DNA of 64,000 bases from Pseudidiomarina piscicola (GCF_902806985.1 NZ_CADCXY010000005.1:1-64000), one strand, 5' to 3'. Shown: positions 9,097 to 18,438, counted from the stretch's first letter. Notes: a model not told the origin generated them from the sequence alone. Made by a program: numbers and translations.

Positions 9097-9783
9097 TTAG
9101 CGTGAAGAAAAACGATAGCCGACACCACGCACGGTTTGTATTAATTCATCATGGCCAAAGCCATGAATCACTTTACGTAAGCGCCGAATATGTACATCCA
9201 CTGTGCGATCTTCAACATAGACATTGGTGCCCCATACTTGGTCTAACAATTGTTGGCGACTGTAGACGCGCTCTGGGTGACTCATAAAGAAATGCAGTAG
9301 CTTAAATTCGGTCGGGCCAATACTTAACGATTGGTTATTTACCGTTACGCGACGAGCGACCGGGTCAAGTCGTAAGCCTTTCACTTCAATTACGTCGTCC
9401 AGTGCTGTAGGGGCGACTCGACGCAATACCGCGCGCACTCGCGCCATCAATTCTTTCGGTGAAAAAGGCTTTGTTATATAGTCGTCAGCGCCCACTTCCA
9501 GGCCTCGAACTTTATCTTCCTCTTCGCTCCGAGCGGTTAGTAATATGATAGGAATACCACGTGTAAATTCGTCACTTTTAAGCTTTTTGGCGAGTTGAAT
9601 TCCTGAACCGCCTGGCAACATCCAGTCTAAAAGAATAAGTTCGGGAAAAGGTTCAACAATTGCCGAGACCGCCTGAGGGTAATCTTCCGCTTCTATTACC
9701 TGATAGCCGTGTTGCTCCACAATCAGTCGTAACATGTCTCGAATCGGTGCTTCATCTTCAACAATAAGTATCTTTTTAGCCAT
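9097..9783 (-). CDS. phoB: Phosphate regulon response regulator PhoB
   Basis: PhoB is an OmpR-type transcription factor that binds PhoB boxes when phosphorylated. The 228 residues show a receiver domain with the acidic pocket EDE (9-11), phospho-acceptor Asp53, Thr83 and Lys105. A winged-helix domain follows (about 130-228) with the recognition region [23 protein letters not shown] lies eight bases before ATG 9783. A PhoB box upstream suggests autoregulation. The order phoB-phoR-pstS-pstC-pstA-pstB-phoU puts all components of phosphate sensing and import side by side. Confidence 0.97.
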   Translation of the reverse strand: MAKKILIVEDEAPIRDMLRLIVEQHGYQVIEAEDYPQAVSAIVEPFPELILLDWMLPGGSGIQLAKKLKSDEFTRGIPIILLTARSEEEDKVRGLEVGADDYITKPFSPKELMARVRAVLRRVAPTALDDVIEVKGLRLDPVARRVTVNNQSLSIGPTEFKLLHFFMSHPERVYSRQQLLDQVWGTNVYVEDRTVDVHIRRLRKVIHGFGHDELIQTVRGVGYRFSSR

Positions 9784-9817
9784 TTCGCTTTCACCTAGTC
9801 GTTTTCAAGCAGTACCG

Positions 9818-9851
9818 ATTATTACGCTTTTATATGACACTTTTATGACTT
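9818..9851 (-). promoter_or_regulatory. PhoB box plus -10 element upstream of phoB
   Basis: Read on the minus strand, 9851-9834 is AAGTCAT-AAAA-GTGTCAT. Exactly 10 bp later comes AATAAT (9823-9818), a reasonable -10. The box is in the 87-bp gap between the upstream lipoprotein gene and phoB and implies positive autoregulation of phoBR, as known in E. coli. Confidence 0.75.
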
Positions 9852-9870
9852 TAAGGCAGTTTTATGAAAA

Positions 9871-11064
9871 TTAGTATAACTGCAAGTCAAGCCATACGAG
9901 GCGATGATCCGATGAACTTCCGCGGCTTTGCACCAAAGCTGACTTTTCTTCGCCCTGCACGGGCCAGAATACCCCTCCGTCGATGATCTTGATGCCAAAT
10001 ACCGATGGCAGTACATAGTCAGCACGTTTGCGCCAGCTTGCGGTATGCTCCGCAGCTAAAGGGTTATTTGGTGTATGTTCGGCGCCGCCGACGCTGGTGG
10101 GAATAAAGTCGCCTTGGATTAACGGGTCGTCTAGCAATTGCTCGATAGCGCCCGGCATATTGTCCGTACTCTCAATTGAGGCATTTAAGTCGCCCGCAAT
10201 GACAAAACGTTGCGCTTCCCCCAGCCCTCCACGGCGGCCTTTATCGTCATAAATAAAATCGGTTGACGCTTTGCCTATATAGTCTTTCCAGAACCGAATT
10301 TCATCAAAGTTTCGGCGCCCATTGCGGTTCTCTTCACCGTCAAAAACTGGCGGCGTCGGATGGCTTACCAACAAGTGCAGATCAAATCCGTTCACTTGTG
10401 CAACAATATCCCAGTGTGACTTGGAACTTAACGGCATTTCGGCCCAAGCGGCAGGGCTGTACCAGGGCTCGTGTGAATTTGGCACCAGCGGTTGCAAAGC
10501 GCCGGGAAGGTCGCGCCAACGGAACAGCTGAAAACTGCGCGCTTGGTCTTGTTTCAGCGGATAACGTGACAGTATCGCCATACCATACTGGCCGGGGTAA
10601 TTACCGTAGCCCCACGCGTCGCCTGCGGTGCCTGTTGCCTTGCCATCACGGTCTAAATCGAAAGGGCTTGGCCGGCCAGTGTTGACTGGCCCCCAGTAAC
10701 GGTAGGAGTACTCAATTGGCGCTTCGCCGTTTTGGCTCACACCAAGAAAGTCTTTTTGAAACTGCGCCAACGCATCTGCGTCGGGCAAATAATCGAATTC
10801 ATTTAGAATGAGAATATCAGGACGAGTGTGCTGAATGATTTCGGCAATTGCTTTAATTTGCGAGTGACCGTTTTTCAACGCCCTCGGCAGTGCCCATGCC
10901 CCTTCACTCGCCCACTTATCGGCGGGCAAGTAATTCGAAGCATCCATACTCACATTAAAAGTCGCAACACGCAGTGTTGTTGGATTTTGTTGTTTTTTCG
11001 GCATATCACATCCACTTAATAAACTTGCGAATAGAGCTACAACTCCGAGCATGACTGGCTTCAT
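9871..11064 (-). CDS. Endonuclease/exonuclease/phosphatase-family lipoprotein (putative phosphodiesterase)
   Basis: Members of this metal-dependent fold cleave phosphoester bonds in nucleic acids, phospholipids or small phosphodiesters, and the substrate here is unknown. Fold landmarks are RVATFNVSMD near the N-terminus, LILNEFDYLP (metal-binding Glu), IAGDLNAS (catalytic Asp-Asn) and the C-terminal SSDHRLVWLDL (catalytic Asp-His). The preferred start ATG 11064 gives a lipoprotein signal with lipobox LSGC. ATG 11076 is the alternative, but AGG touches that codon directly. Asp follows the lipidated Cys, which in enterobacteria retains a lipoprotein in the inner membrane, so it may face the periplasm there. 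A PhoB box upstream and phoBR downstream suggest phosphate scavenging. Confidence 0.8.
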   Translation of the reverse strand: MKPVMLGVVALFASLLSGCDMPKKQQNPTTLRVATFNVSMDASNYLPADKWASEGAWALPRALKNGHSQIKAIAEIIQHTRPDILILNEFDYLPDADALAQFQKDFLGVSQNGEAPIEYSYRYWGPVNTGRPSPFDLDRDGKATGTAGDAWGYGNYPGQYGMAILSRYPLKQDQARSFQLFRWRDLPGALQPLVPNSHEPWYSPAAWAEMPLSSKSHWDIVAQVNGFDLHLLVSHPTPPVFDGEENRNGRRNFDEIRFWKDYIGKASTDFIYDDKGRRGGLGEAQRFVIAGDLNASIESTDNMPGAIEQLLDDPLIQGDFIPTSVGGAEHTPNNPLAAEHTASWRKRADYVLPSVFGIKIIDGGVFWPVQGEEKSALVQSRGSSSDHRLVWLDLQLY

Positions 11065-11160
11065 CAAATTGTTCATCCTTTTAACAAGTGCGCTGTGACA
11101 ATTTCTTACCTTATTGGTTCCAGAAAATCGGTGCAATTCTAATCTATTTTGCGTAAAATG

Positions 11161-11178
11161 CTGACACAATTTTGACAC
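11161..11178 (-). promoter_or_regulatory. Candidate PhoB box upstream of the phosphodiesterase lipoprotein gene
   Basis: Read on the minus strand this is GTGTCAA-AATT-GTGTCAG, two similar units with the required 4-bp spacing and facing the lipoprotein gene. The hexamer 10 bp downstream (AAAATA) is a poor -10, so this candidate is weaker than the boxes at pstS, pstC, phoB and the porin. The unit GTGTCA also occurs in the phoB box. Confidence 0.6.
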
Positions 11179-11250
11179 AGTTAAGTGTTACAAACACCTG
11201 TTTCAATTATCGAGCGCAACATTAAGCGGTATTGCCTACAAGTTTTTTTT

Positions 11251-11268
11251 AAACCACAACCCAGGAAA
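11251..11268 (+). promoter_or_regulatory. Leader motif shared by two TonB-receptor genes, copy 1
   Basis: AAACCACAACCCAGGAAA precedes ATG 11278 and includes the AGGA ribosome-binding site. The identical 18 bases occur at 15202-15219 before the second receptor. Conservation extends upstream of the Shine-Dalgarno core, so it may carry a translational control signal. Confidence 0.7.
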
Positions 11269-11277
11269 TTTAGAAAG

Positions 11278-14200
11278 ATGACAACATCTCTGCGATTTTC
11301 CCGCACCGCAAGTGCTATCGCAATTGCTCTAGGCTTAGCCTCGACAACTGCAATAGCACAAGATACCTCGGCATCTTTGCGAGGCGAAATTTTAGGTCCA
11401 CAAGGTAATGGCGCTGCCAATACCACAGTTGTGATTAAGCACATGCCTTCAGGTTCAACCACTGAAGTCACAACTGACAGTTCTGGTACCTTTATTGCAA
11501 GCGGTCTTCGAGTTGGCGGTCCATACCGCATTACGTTTGACTCTGATGTTTACCAAGATGCCCAGTATTCAGAAGTATTCCTGAAACTTGGTGAAACCTT
11601 CCGGTTAAATGCCCAATTGGAAGCGAATGATGTTGAACGTATTACCGTAACCGGCCAAGCGATCAACTATGCTCAACTGAACAACGGCTCAAGCAGCTCG
11701 TTCGGTGAAGAGCAAATTCAGTCGTTACCTACTTACAGCCGCGACTTGAAAGAAATTGTTCGCCTAAACCCGTTAGCGACCCAACTCGGCGACGGTGACC
11801 AACTTGTTGTTGCAGGTAACAACCCTCGTTACAACTCAATCACCGTTGACGGTATTGCGCAGAACGATGATTTTGGCTTGAACAGCAACGGTTACCCAAC
11901 CCAAGGCTCGCCAATTTCTATCGACGCGATTGAGCAAATCACCGTTGATGTTGCGCCTTTTAACGCAAAAGATACCAACTTTACCGGCGCTAAAGTTAAC
12001 GCTGTAACTAAGTCTGGTACCAACGAATTAAGCGGCTCAGTATTCTATCAATACACCAGTGACTCGCTTGCTGGCGATGCAGAAGCATCAAAGTATGATG
12101 AAGACGCTTTACCACCTAACGTCGATTACGAAGAGAAAACCTTAGGCTTGAGCCTTGGTGGTCCAATCATCAAAGACAAGTTGTTCTTCTACGTAAACTA
12201 CGAAACCCAAGACGAAACCAATGCACCGTATCGCGGTCCTATTGGTTCTGATGCGGCCAACATTGCTAACATCACCAGCGAAGAACTCAACCAAGTTCTT
12301 ACCATCGCACGTGACGTTTATGGCTTAACTGATCAGCAATTGGGTGGCTGGAATATTCCTGCCGAAGAAGAAGACAACAAACTATTGGTGAAGCTTGACT
12401 GGAACGTCAGCAATGAACATCGTGCTGCCTTTACCTATCAACGCACCGACGGTAACTCTATTCGTAACCAGTACGGCGGCGACGGTACGCTTACCTTGTC
12501 ATCAAGCTGGTACAACAATGAACAGATCTTAGACGCATATGCCGTTCAAGTTTACTCTAACTGGAGCTCGAACTTCTCGAGTGACATTAAGCTTTCTTAC
12601 AAAGATGTTGAGTCTATCCAAGATCCACTAGCGGGCCGCACCTTAGGTATGGTTACCGTTGAAGTGGGTGGCCGAAACGCTATTGAGTTTGGCCCAGATT
12701 ACTCTCGTCACGCGAACGAAGGTGAGAACTCAACTTTAGAACTGCAATTAAACGGTGAATACCTGTTAGGCGACCACGCAATTGGCTTCGGCTATGCGTT
12801 CTCAGAAACTGACATCTATAACCTGTTTGTGCAAAACGCATTAGGTTCGTGGGAATTCGATAGCATCGAAGACTTTGAGAACCGTGAAGCTGGTAGCTTC
12901 TACTATGCAGGTAGCTTAACTGGCGACATCAACGATGCCGCGGCTAACTTTACGCAAGGTACGCAAGCGCTATACATTCAAGACACTTGGCAGCCAACGT
13001 GGGACCTAGAGCTTATGTTTGGTCTGCGTTACGAGCGTATGCATGCTGAAGACAAGCCAGCCTACAACGAAAAGTTTGCGGCTCGCTACGGCTTCGCAAA
13101 TACTGAAAACCTCAACGGTAAAGATTTGTTCTTACCACGCGTAGGTTTCAAGTATCAATTAACGGACGATGTTCGTGTTCGCGGTGGATTTGGTCGTTAT
13201 GCAGGTGGCCGACCTAATGTTTGGGTTTCTAATTCATACACCAACAACGGTACCACTTTCTCACAGTTCGACCGTTACTTGTCTGATGTTCCATGGTCAG
13301 TATTCATGGACAACGTTGACCCAACTGAAGTACCACAAGCGGTACAAGATGGCCTAATTGCCGACGGTTATGTCAACGCTATCGACCCTGATTTCGACTT
13401 ACCATCAGACTGGCGTGGCAGCTTAGGTGTTGATTTCAACAGCTTTAGCATTCCTGCCTTAGGCGATGACTGGTTTGCAAGCGTCGAATACATCTACACC
13501 CGTCGTAAAGACGATGTGCAGTGGAAAGACCTTTCACGCGTACCATTGTTAGACCAAAACGGTGAACCACGTACCACTGTCGATGGTGGCCGTATTATCT
13601 ACGTTGTTGATGACCCGCTTGACGATCACGAGCCACAAGGTGTGGGTGATCACGGTAACGTACAACGTTATGACCTATTGTTAACCAACGGTGACGGCGG
13701 TAAGAGTCAAATCTTCACCACTACCTTAGGTAAAGCATGGGACAACGGCTTTAGCATGCGTGCTAGCTACACCAACCAAGACATCGAAGAAGCGGTTGCC
13801 GGTAGCTCAAGCACTGCTATCTCGAACTACCGCTTCCCTGTTGCAATTGACCGTCAAAATGTCACCCCTGGCACAGCATCGTACCAGGTTGAGCATCGCT
13901 TCATGGCTGACCTAACCTACAAGACCGAAATCTTTAACGGTTACACGTCAACCTTTGGCCTGTTCTGGGAACGTTACTCTGGTCGTCCTTGGGGTTACGT
14001 CTATGACAGCTATGGCGACGTAAGCTTTGGTAACCAGCCGTTTGGTACTTTGGGTCAATCGTCAGTTTACCTGCCGTATATCCCAACCGGACCAAACGAC
14101 GCGGCCGTTGCCTATGAAGATAACTTCAGCTATGAACAGTTCATGGAGTATATCGAACGTGCTGGTCTTGGTGGCTACGAAGGTGGTTACTTACCACGTA

Positions 14201-14529
14201 ACACCGAGCGTGGTCCTTGGACAACGAACCTAGACTTCAAATATACCCAAGAATTACCTGGGTTTGCTGAAGGCCATAAAGGTGAGCTTTATATCAACGT
14301 TCGTAACCTGATCGCTATCTTCGATAAAGAAGCAGGCCAGAAGCACGTGTTGCCATATGGTGATAACGTACGCGAATTGGTTAGTGCATACATCAACGAC
14401 GACGGCCAGTACGTCTATGGCGTGCCTTATAACAACCGTGCCTTTGATGTTGTTACCCAAGCACCAACGCGCTACTTACCTGAGCGTTCAACATGGCAAG
14501 CGAAGATCGGTATCCGTTATCGTTTCTAA
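11278..14529 (+). CDS. TonB-dependent receptor, Oar-like, with N-terminal carboxypeptidase-regulatory-like domain
   Basis: A 1083-residue outer-membrane receptor for active uptake of an unknown ligand. ATG 11278 is chosen because AGGA lies nearby and it gives a signal peptide ending at AIA-Q (about residue 28). An upstream in-frame extension to 11185 lacks signal character. Domains are a carboxypeptidase-regulatory-like fold (about 30-115), the plug (about 120-270, with NPRYNSITVDG and DAIEQITVDVAPF), and a large beta barrel ending in the C-terminal Phe motif WQAKIGIRYRF. No Cys was seen in it. It is a paralogue of the receptor at 15227, has its own terminator, and is divergent from the phosphodiesterase lipoprotein gene. 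Confidence 0.92.
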   Translation: MTTSLRFSRTASAIAIALGLASTTAIAQDTSASLRGEILGPQGNGAANTTVVIKHMPSGSTTEVTTDSSGTFIASGLRVGGPYRITFDSDVYQDAQYSEVFLKLGETFRLNAQLEANDVERITVTGQAINYAQLNNGSSSSFGEEQIQSLPTYSRDLKEIVRLNPLATQLGDGDQLVVAGNNPRYNSITVDGIAQNDDFGLNSNGYPTQGSPISIDAIEQITVDVAPFNAKDTNFTGAKVNAVTKSGTNELSGSVFYQYTSDSLAGDAEASKYDEDALPPNVDYEEKTLGLSLGGPIIKDKLFFYVNYETQDETNAPYRGPIGSDAANIANITSEELNQVLTIARDVYGLTDQQLGGWNIPAEEEDNKLLVKLDWNVSNEHRAAFTYQRTDGNSIRNQYGGDGTLTLSSSWYNNEQILDAYAVQVYSNWSSNFSSDIKLSYKDVESIQDPLAGRTLGMVTVEVGGRNAIEFGPDYSRHANEGENSTLELQLNGEYLLGDHAIGFGYAFSETDIYNLFVQNALGSWEFDSIEDFENREAGSFYYAGSLTGDINDAAANFTQGTQALYIQDTWQPTWDLELMFGLRYERMHAEDKPAYNEKFAARYGFANTENLNGKDLFLPRVGFKYQLTDDVRVRGGFGRYAGGRPNVWVSNSYTNNGTTFSQFDRYLSDVPWSVFMDNVDPTEVPQAVQDGLIADGYVNAIDPDFDLPSDWRGSLGVDFNSFSIPALGDDWFASVEYIYTRRKDDVQWKDLSRVPLLDQNGEPRTTVDGGRIIYVVDDPLDDHEPQGVGDHGNVQRYDLLLTNGDGGKSQIFTTTLGKAWDNGFSMRASYTNQDIEEAVAGSSSTAISNYRFPVAIDRQNVTPGTASYQVEHRFMADLTYKTEIFNGYTSTFGLFWERYSGRPWGYVYDSYGDVSFGNQPFGTLGQSSVYLPYIPTGPNDAAVAYEDNFSYEQFMEYIERAGLGGYEGGYLPRNTERGPWTTNLDFKYTQELPGFAEGHKGELYINVRNLIAIFDKEAGQKHVLPYGDNVRELVSAYINDDGQYVYGVPYNNRAFDVVTQAPTRYLPERSTWQAKIGIRYRF

Positions 14530-14567
14530 GCAAACCCTGTTTGCATAATTAATGTGCAAAAATGTAC

Positions 14568-14600
14568 AAAAAGCCCTCGCATTTGCGGGGGCTTTTTTTT
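14568..14600 (+). terminator. Intrinsic terminator after the first Oar-like receptor
   Basis: AAAAGCCCTCGC, loop ATTT, GCGGGGGCTTTT and further Ts form a GC-rich hairpin with a U tract, 39 bp after the receptor stop and 36 bp before tadA. Confidence 0.9.
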
Positions 14601-14635
14601 ACAATGCGCGCCATTGCTTTCCAACGAGATAGCGA

Positions 14636-15124
14636 ATGGATCACCAACGCTTTATGCAGCGCACACTTGAACTTGCACGACAAGCTGAACAATTCGGCGA
14701 AGTGCCTGTCGGTGCGGTCGTGGTCCATGATAATCAAATTATTGGCGAGGGTTTTAATCAGGTCATTCACCTAAACGACCCCTCTGCTCATGCCGAAGCT
14801 CAGGCCATTCGTGCCGCCGGAAACCACCTCAACAATTACCGCCTAGTAAATACCACGCTTTATGTTTCTCTTGAGCCCTGTGCCATGTGTGCTGGGTTAA
14901 TTACTCATGCTCGCATTCAGACATTGGTTTTTGCTGCTAGTGATCCGCGCACTGGCGCCACGGGATCCGCGATAAATGTTCTGAACCATAGCTCTATGAA
15001 CCACAAAGTGCAGGTGATCGGTGGGGTGTTAGAAAACGAATCTGCCGCCCTGCTGCAAGGTTTTTTCCGGCAGCGCCGTAAACAAGCTGCGCTGGCTAAA
15101 AAGGTAAAGAATGATGCCAAATAG
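14636..15124 (+). CDS. tadA: tRNA-specific adenosine deaminase TadA
   Basis: TadA converts the wobble adenosine of tRNA-Arg(ACG) to inosine and is normally essential. The 162 residues contain the zinc-binding and catalytic deaminase motifs: HAE at 52-54 (zinc His, proton-shuttle Glu) and PCAMC at 81-85 (two zinc Cys). The length is normal. It lies alone between two paralogous receptor genes, downstream of a terminator, so it needs its own promoter in the 35-bp gap or read-through. The C-terminal tail is basic, as in relatives. Confidence 0.95.
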   Translation: MDHQRFMQRTLELARQAEQFGEVPVGAVVVHDNQIIGEGFNQVIHLNDPSAHAEAQAIRAAGNHLNNYRLVNTTLYVSLEPCAMCAGLITHARIQTLVFAASDPRTGATGSAINVLNHSSMNHKVQVIGGVLENESAALLQGFFRQRRKQAALAKKVKNDAK

Positions 15125-15201
15125 TTATTTCTTGACTACTATTTCATCAAGTTGTAATGCAAAACAATTAAGCTTTTCGCTGTCTATAAATCAATTTGTT
15201 C

Positions 15202-15219
15202 AAACCACAACCCAGGAAA
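15202..15219 (+). promoter_or_regulatory. Leader motif shared by two TonB-receptor genes, copy 2
   Basis: AAACCACAACCCAGGAAA, identical over 18 bases to 11251-11268, precedes ATG 15227. The sequences diverge immediately after the motif, before each start codon. Confidence 0.7.
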
Positions 15220-15226
15220 CAACATC

Positions 15227-18200
15227 ATGTTGAATAATAAACCCAGTCGAATTGCCGCGGCAGTCGCCCTAGCGATAGGTCTGTCTGCCACAGCAACAGC
15301 GCAAGAAACCTCTTCGAGCGTTCGCGGTGTCATTATTAGTGAGCAAACCGGTGAAGCGCTCAGCAACGCCTCTATTGTACTTACCGATGAGCGTACGGGC
15401 GCGTCTCGCACCCTAACAGCGAATGAAAATGGCTTATTCTCAGCACGAGGGCTCGCGGTAGGTGGTCCTTACACCTTAACCGTGACCGACAACATGGGTA
15501 ACGTTGAGCGCCGCGAAAACGTCTTCCTTACGTTGGGCGAAACGGAAAGCGTGAATATTGCTGTTGAACAACAGTCAGTCGAGCGTATTCAGGTAAGCGG
15601 CCGGGTATTGAACATGACCTCAGGTTCGAACAGCCCAAGTGCAACCTTTGGCTTGCGTGACCTAGAAGATGCGCCATCGGTCAACCGTGATATTAAAGAC
15701 GTAGTGCGCATCGATCCGCGCATGTACATTGATGAAAGCTTCTCGCGCGGCATTCAATGTGCCGGTGCCAACCCACGCTTCAATAGCTTAACCGTTGATG
15801 GTGTTCGTACCAACGATAACTTTGGTCTGAACTCGAGTGGTTATCCTACCGAGCGTATGCCTTTCTCTTACGACGCGATCGAACAGGTTGCTGTAGAACT
15901 GGCGCCGTTTGATGTGCAGTATGGTGGTTTTACCGCATGTAATATCAACGCAGTCACGAAGTCAGGTGAAAACGAAGTCTTCGGTAGTGTGTTCTTTGAT
16001 TACACCAATGACTCAATGCAAGGCGACACGCTCGAAGGCGATAACATCAACATCGGCGATTTCAGCGAGAAGCGCTACGGTTTCAACGCCGGTGGCGCTA
16101 TTGTCGAAGACAAACTGTTCTGGTTTGCGGCCTATGAAAAACTTGAAGGCGCAAATACCTTTGACCGTGGCCCTGAAGGTACCAATGCTGCCACCATCAT
16201 TGAAGGTGTCAGCCAGGCGGATGTTGAGCGAATCGCTGCCATTGCGCGCGACGTTTACGGTTTTGAGCCAGGTGGCTTCCCAGCGAGTCTCCCCGTTGAA
16301 GATGAAAAGTTCCTCGCCAAACTTGATTGGTACATCAATGATTCACATCGTGCATCGTTTACCTACAACTACAACGATGGCTACTCAATTGCACAGTCTG
16401 ACGGTGATGCCACTGAGCTTGAATTCTCTAATCACTACTATGAGCGTGGTTCAGAGTTCACCTCTTATGTCGCACAACTTTACTCAGACTGGACCTACAA
16501 CTTCTCGACCGAGTTACGGGTCGGCTACTCAGAGCTTGACGCTCGCGTACTGCCCTTAGGCGGCACTGAAGTCGGCGAAATTCAACTTGAATTAGGTCCG
16601 TCAGGGAATGCCGATGTTCCTACGGTTTACTTGGGTGCAGACGACTCTCGCCACTCGAATAAACTCAAATACGACACCACGTTCTTTAAACTAGCTGGTA
16701 CCTACTTGCTGGACGACCATACCTTGTCGTTTGGTATCGAAAGTGAAACTTACGATGTCTACAACCTATTCGTGCAAGAAACTCAAGGCGAGTTTATTTT
16801 CCGCTCGATTGATGACTTCGAAAACGCGGTACCCTATGCCATTACGTATGAAAATGCCGCCGGCACAAACAACCCAATCGACGGCGCAGGTGAGTTTGCT
16901 TACACCATCAATACCGCGTATGCGCAAGACGAATACTACTTCATTAACTATGACCTGACCCTGACGTTCGGCTTACGTTATGACTGGTACACCACAGATG
17001 ATGCGCCAGCCTATAACGCTGATTTCGCCAGCACCTATGGTTTTGGTAATGATGCCACCGTTGATGGTGAAGGCTTATTACAGCCACGCTTAGGTATGAA
17101 CTGGGTGGTTGATGACAACCTCGAAGTTCGCGGTGGTATTGGCTTGTACTCAGGTGGTAACCCGAACGTATGGCTGTCGAACAACTACTCGAACAACGGT
17201 ACCAAGTTGTACGAAGTGTACTGGCGTAACAGCAATGGCGAGTCGTTATTCGACATTCCACATGATGGCTCAGGTCGTCCACTATACGATATCCCGCAGG
17301 ATATGGTTGACGAGGTTGCAGCAGCCAACGGTGGCGGTCCGATTAACGTGTTAGACCCAGACTTCGAACTACCAAACGAATGGAAATACGCCTTAGGTGC
17401 GACTTACACCTTTGATAACGGCTACGTAGTAATGGCTGATGTTCTGCATTCGAAGAAAAATGATGCGGCAATTATTAGTGATTTACGTCGCACCCCAGCA
17501 GGCGGCTACGGCCCAGAAGCAGTAGGTCCTGACGGTCGTCCAATCTATCCTAGCCTTCCACCTAGCTACCTTGGTGGCCCAGTTGATGCCTTTATGCTGA
17601 CCAACGTTGACGGTGATTCAGGTAAGAGCACGAGTGTGTCACTGGCCTTAACCAAGCAACACGAATGGGGCTTGAACTGGACCTTAGGTTACGCCTACAC
17701 CAAGTCTGAAGATGTTAACCCGATGACTAGCTCGGTGGCCTACTCAAACTACACTAGCGTGGCGGTCTCTGACTTCCAAAATCCAGGCGTAGCAACCTCA
17801 AACTATGAGATACCGCACCGTTTCACATTCAATGCCCAGTATCGCACTGAGTTCTTTGATGGTTACGAAACAACCTTTAGTTTGTTCGGTCAAGCTAACA
17901 AAGGTCGGCCTTATAGTTTCGTCATGTCAGGCCCATCGGGCGACATCACTGGCGGCCGCCAGTTGTTCTATATCCCAACGGGTGCCGACGATGAAAACTT
18001 TGTGGCTGGCCCAGGCTTTGATACCGCAGGGTTCTTCGATTACCTAGAAGAAACAGGTTTAGCAGAACACGCTGGTGGTATCTCGCCGCGCAACGAGTTC
18101 AACAGCGACTGGTGGCAAAAAGTCGACTTCCGTGTTGAGCAAGAGTTTGCCGGTTTCGTCGATGGCCATAAAGCCAGTGCGTTCTTTGTTATTGATAACC

Positions 18201-18409
18201 TAAGCAACCTCATTAACGATGACTGGGGCGTGCTCTATGAGCGCAGCTTCCCACGCATGGTTAATATCGGCAACGTTGAGTACATCGACGATGGCTCTGC
18301 CGATGGCGCTTACCAGTACAACTCGTTCCGTGCACCTGAAAATGTACAGTCGCGAGTAGGTAGCCCATCTCTATGGAGCATCCGCGTTGGTATCAGCTAC
18401 GACTTCTAA
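15227..18409 (+). CDS. TonB-dependent receptor, Oar-like, second paralogue
   Basis: A 1060-residue outer-membrane receptor with the same plan as the gene at 11278: signal peptide ending ATA-Q, carboxypeptidase-regulatory-like domain (about 27-110), plug (NPRFNSLTVDGVRTNDNFGL and YDAIEQVAVELAPF), then a barrel ending IRVGISYDF. Unlike the first copy it has two Cys, one in RGIQCAGANP and one in FTACNINAV, both in the plug, which could form a disulfide. Start ATG 15227 has AGGA nine bases upstream. The ligand is not predictable. The two receptors may have divided substrates after duplication. Confidence 0.92.
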   Translation: MLNNKPSRIAAAVALAIGLSATATAQETSSSVRGVIISEQTGEALSNASIVLTDERTGASRTLTANENGLFSARGLAVGGPYTLTVTDNMGNVERRENVFLTLGETESVNIAVEQQSVERIQVSGRVLNMTSGSNSPSATFGLRDLEDAPSVNRDIKDVVRIDPRMYIDESFSRGIQCAGANPRFNSLTVDGVRTNDNFGLNSSGYPTERMPFSYDAIEQVAVELAPFDVQYGGFTACNINAVTKSGENEVFGSVFFDYTNDSMQGDTLEGDNINIGDFSEKRYGFNAGGAIVEDKLFWFAAYEKLEGANTFDRGPEGTNAATIIEGVSQADVERIAAIARDVYGFEPGGFPASLPVEDEKFLAKLDWYINDSHRASFTYNYNDGYSIAQSDGDATELEFSNHYYERGSEFTSYVAQLYSDWTYNFSTELRVGYSELDARVLPLGGTEVGEIQLELGPSGNADVPTVYLGADDSRHSNKLKYDTTFFKLAGTYLLDDHTLSFGIESETYDVYNLFVQETQGEFIFRSIDDFENAVPYAITYENAAGTNNPIDGAGEFAYTINTAYAQDEYYFINYDLTLTFGLRYDWYTTDDAPAYNADFASTYGFGNDATVDGEGLLQPRLGMNWVVDDNLEVRGGIGLYSGGNPNVWLSNNYSNNGTKLYEVYWRNSNGESLFDIPHDGSGRPLYDIPQDMVDEVAAANGGGPINVLDPDFELPNEWKYALGATYTFDNGYVVMADVLHSKKNDAAIISDLRRTPAGGYGPEAVGPDGRPIYPSLPPSYLGGPVDAFMLTNVDGDSGKSTSVSLALTKQHEWGLNWTLGYAYTKSEDVNPMTSSVAYSNYTSVAVSDFQNPGVATSNYEIPHRFTFNAQYRTEFFDGYETTFSLFGQANKGRPYSFVMSGPSGDITGGRQLFYIPTGADDENFVAGPGFDTAGFFDYLEETGLAEHAGGISPRNEFNSDWWQKVDFRVEQEFAGFVDGHKASAFFVIDNLSNLINDDWGVLYERSFPRMVNIGNVEYIDDGSADGAYQYNSFRAPENVQSRVGSPSLWSIRVGISYDF

Positions 18410-18438
18410 GTCGTAGCTCTTTACCCGCTTAGTGAAAT

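Noticed and set aside
11172-11177. TTGACA as a plus-strand -35 element for the first Oar-like receptor
   Set aside because: No -10 hexamer lies 16-18 bp downstream, and the bases are better explained as half of the minus-strand PhoB box.
11185-11197. Small inverted repeat GTGTTACAAACAC upstream of the first Oar-like receptor
   Set aside because: Five-bp arms are too short to support an operator call, and no second copy was seen before the other receptor.
15909-16559. 216-codon frame inside the second Oar-like receptor, other frame
   Set aside because: Ser/Leu/Thr-rich shadow of a well-supported receptor gene with no ribosome-binding site.
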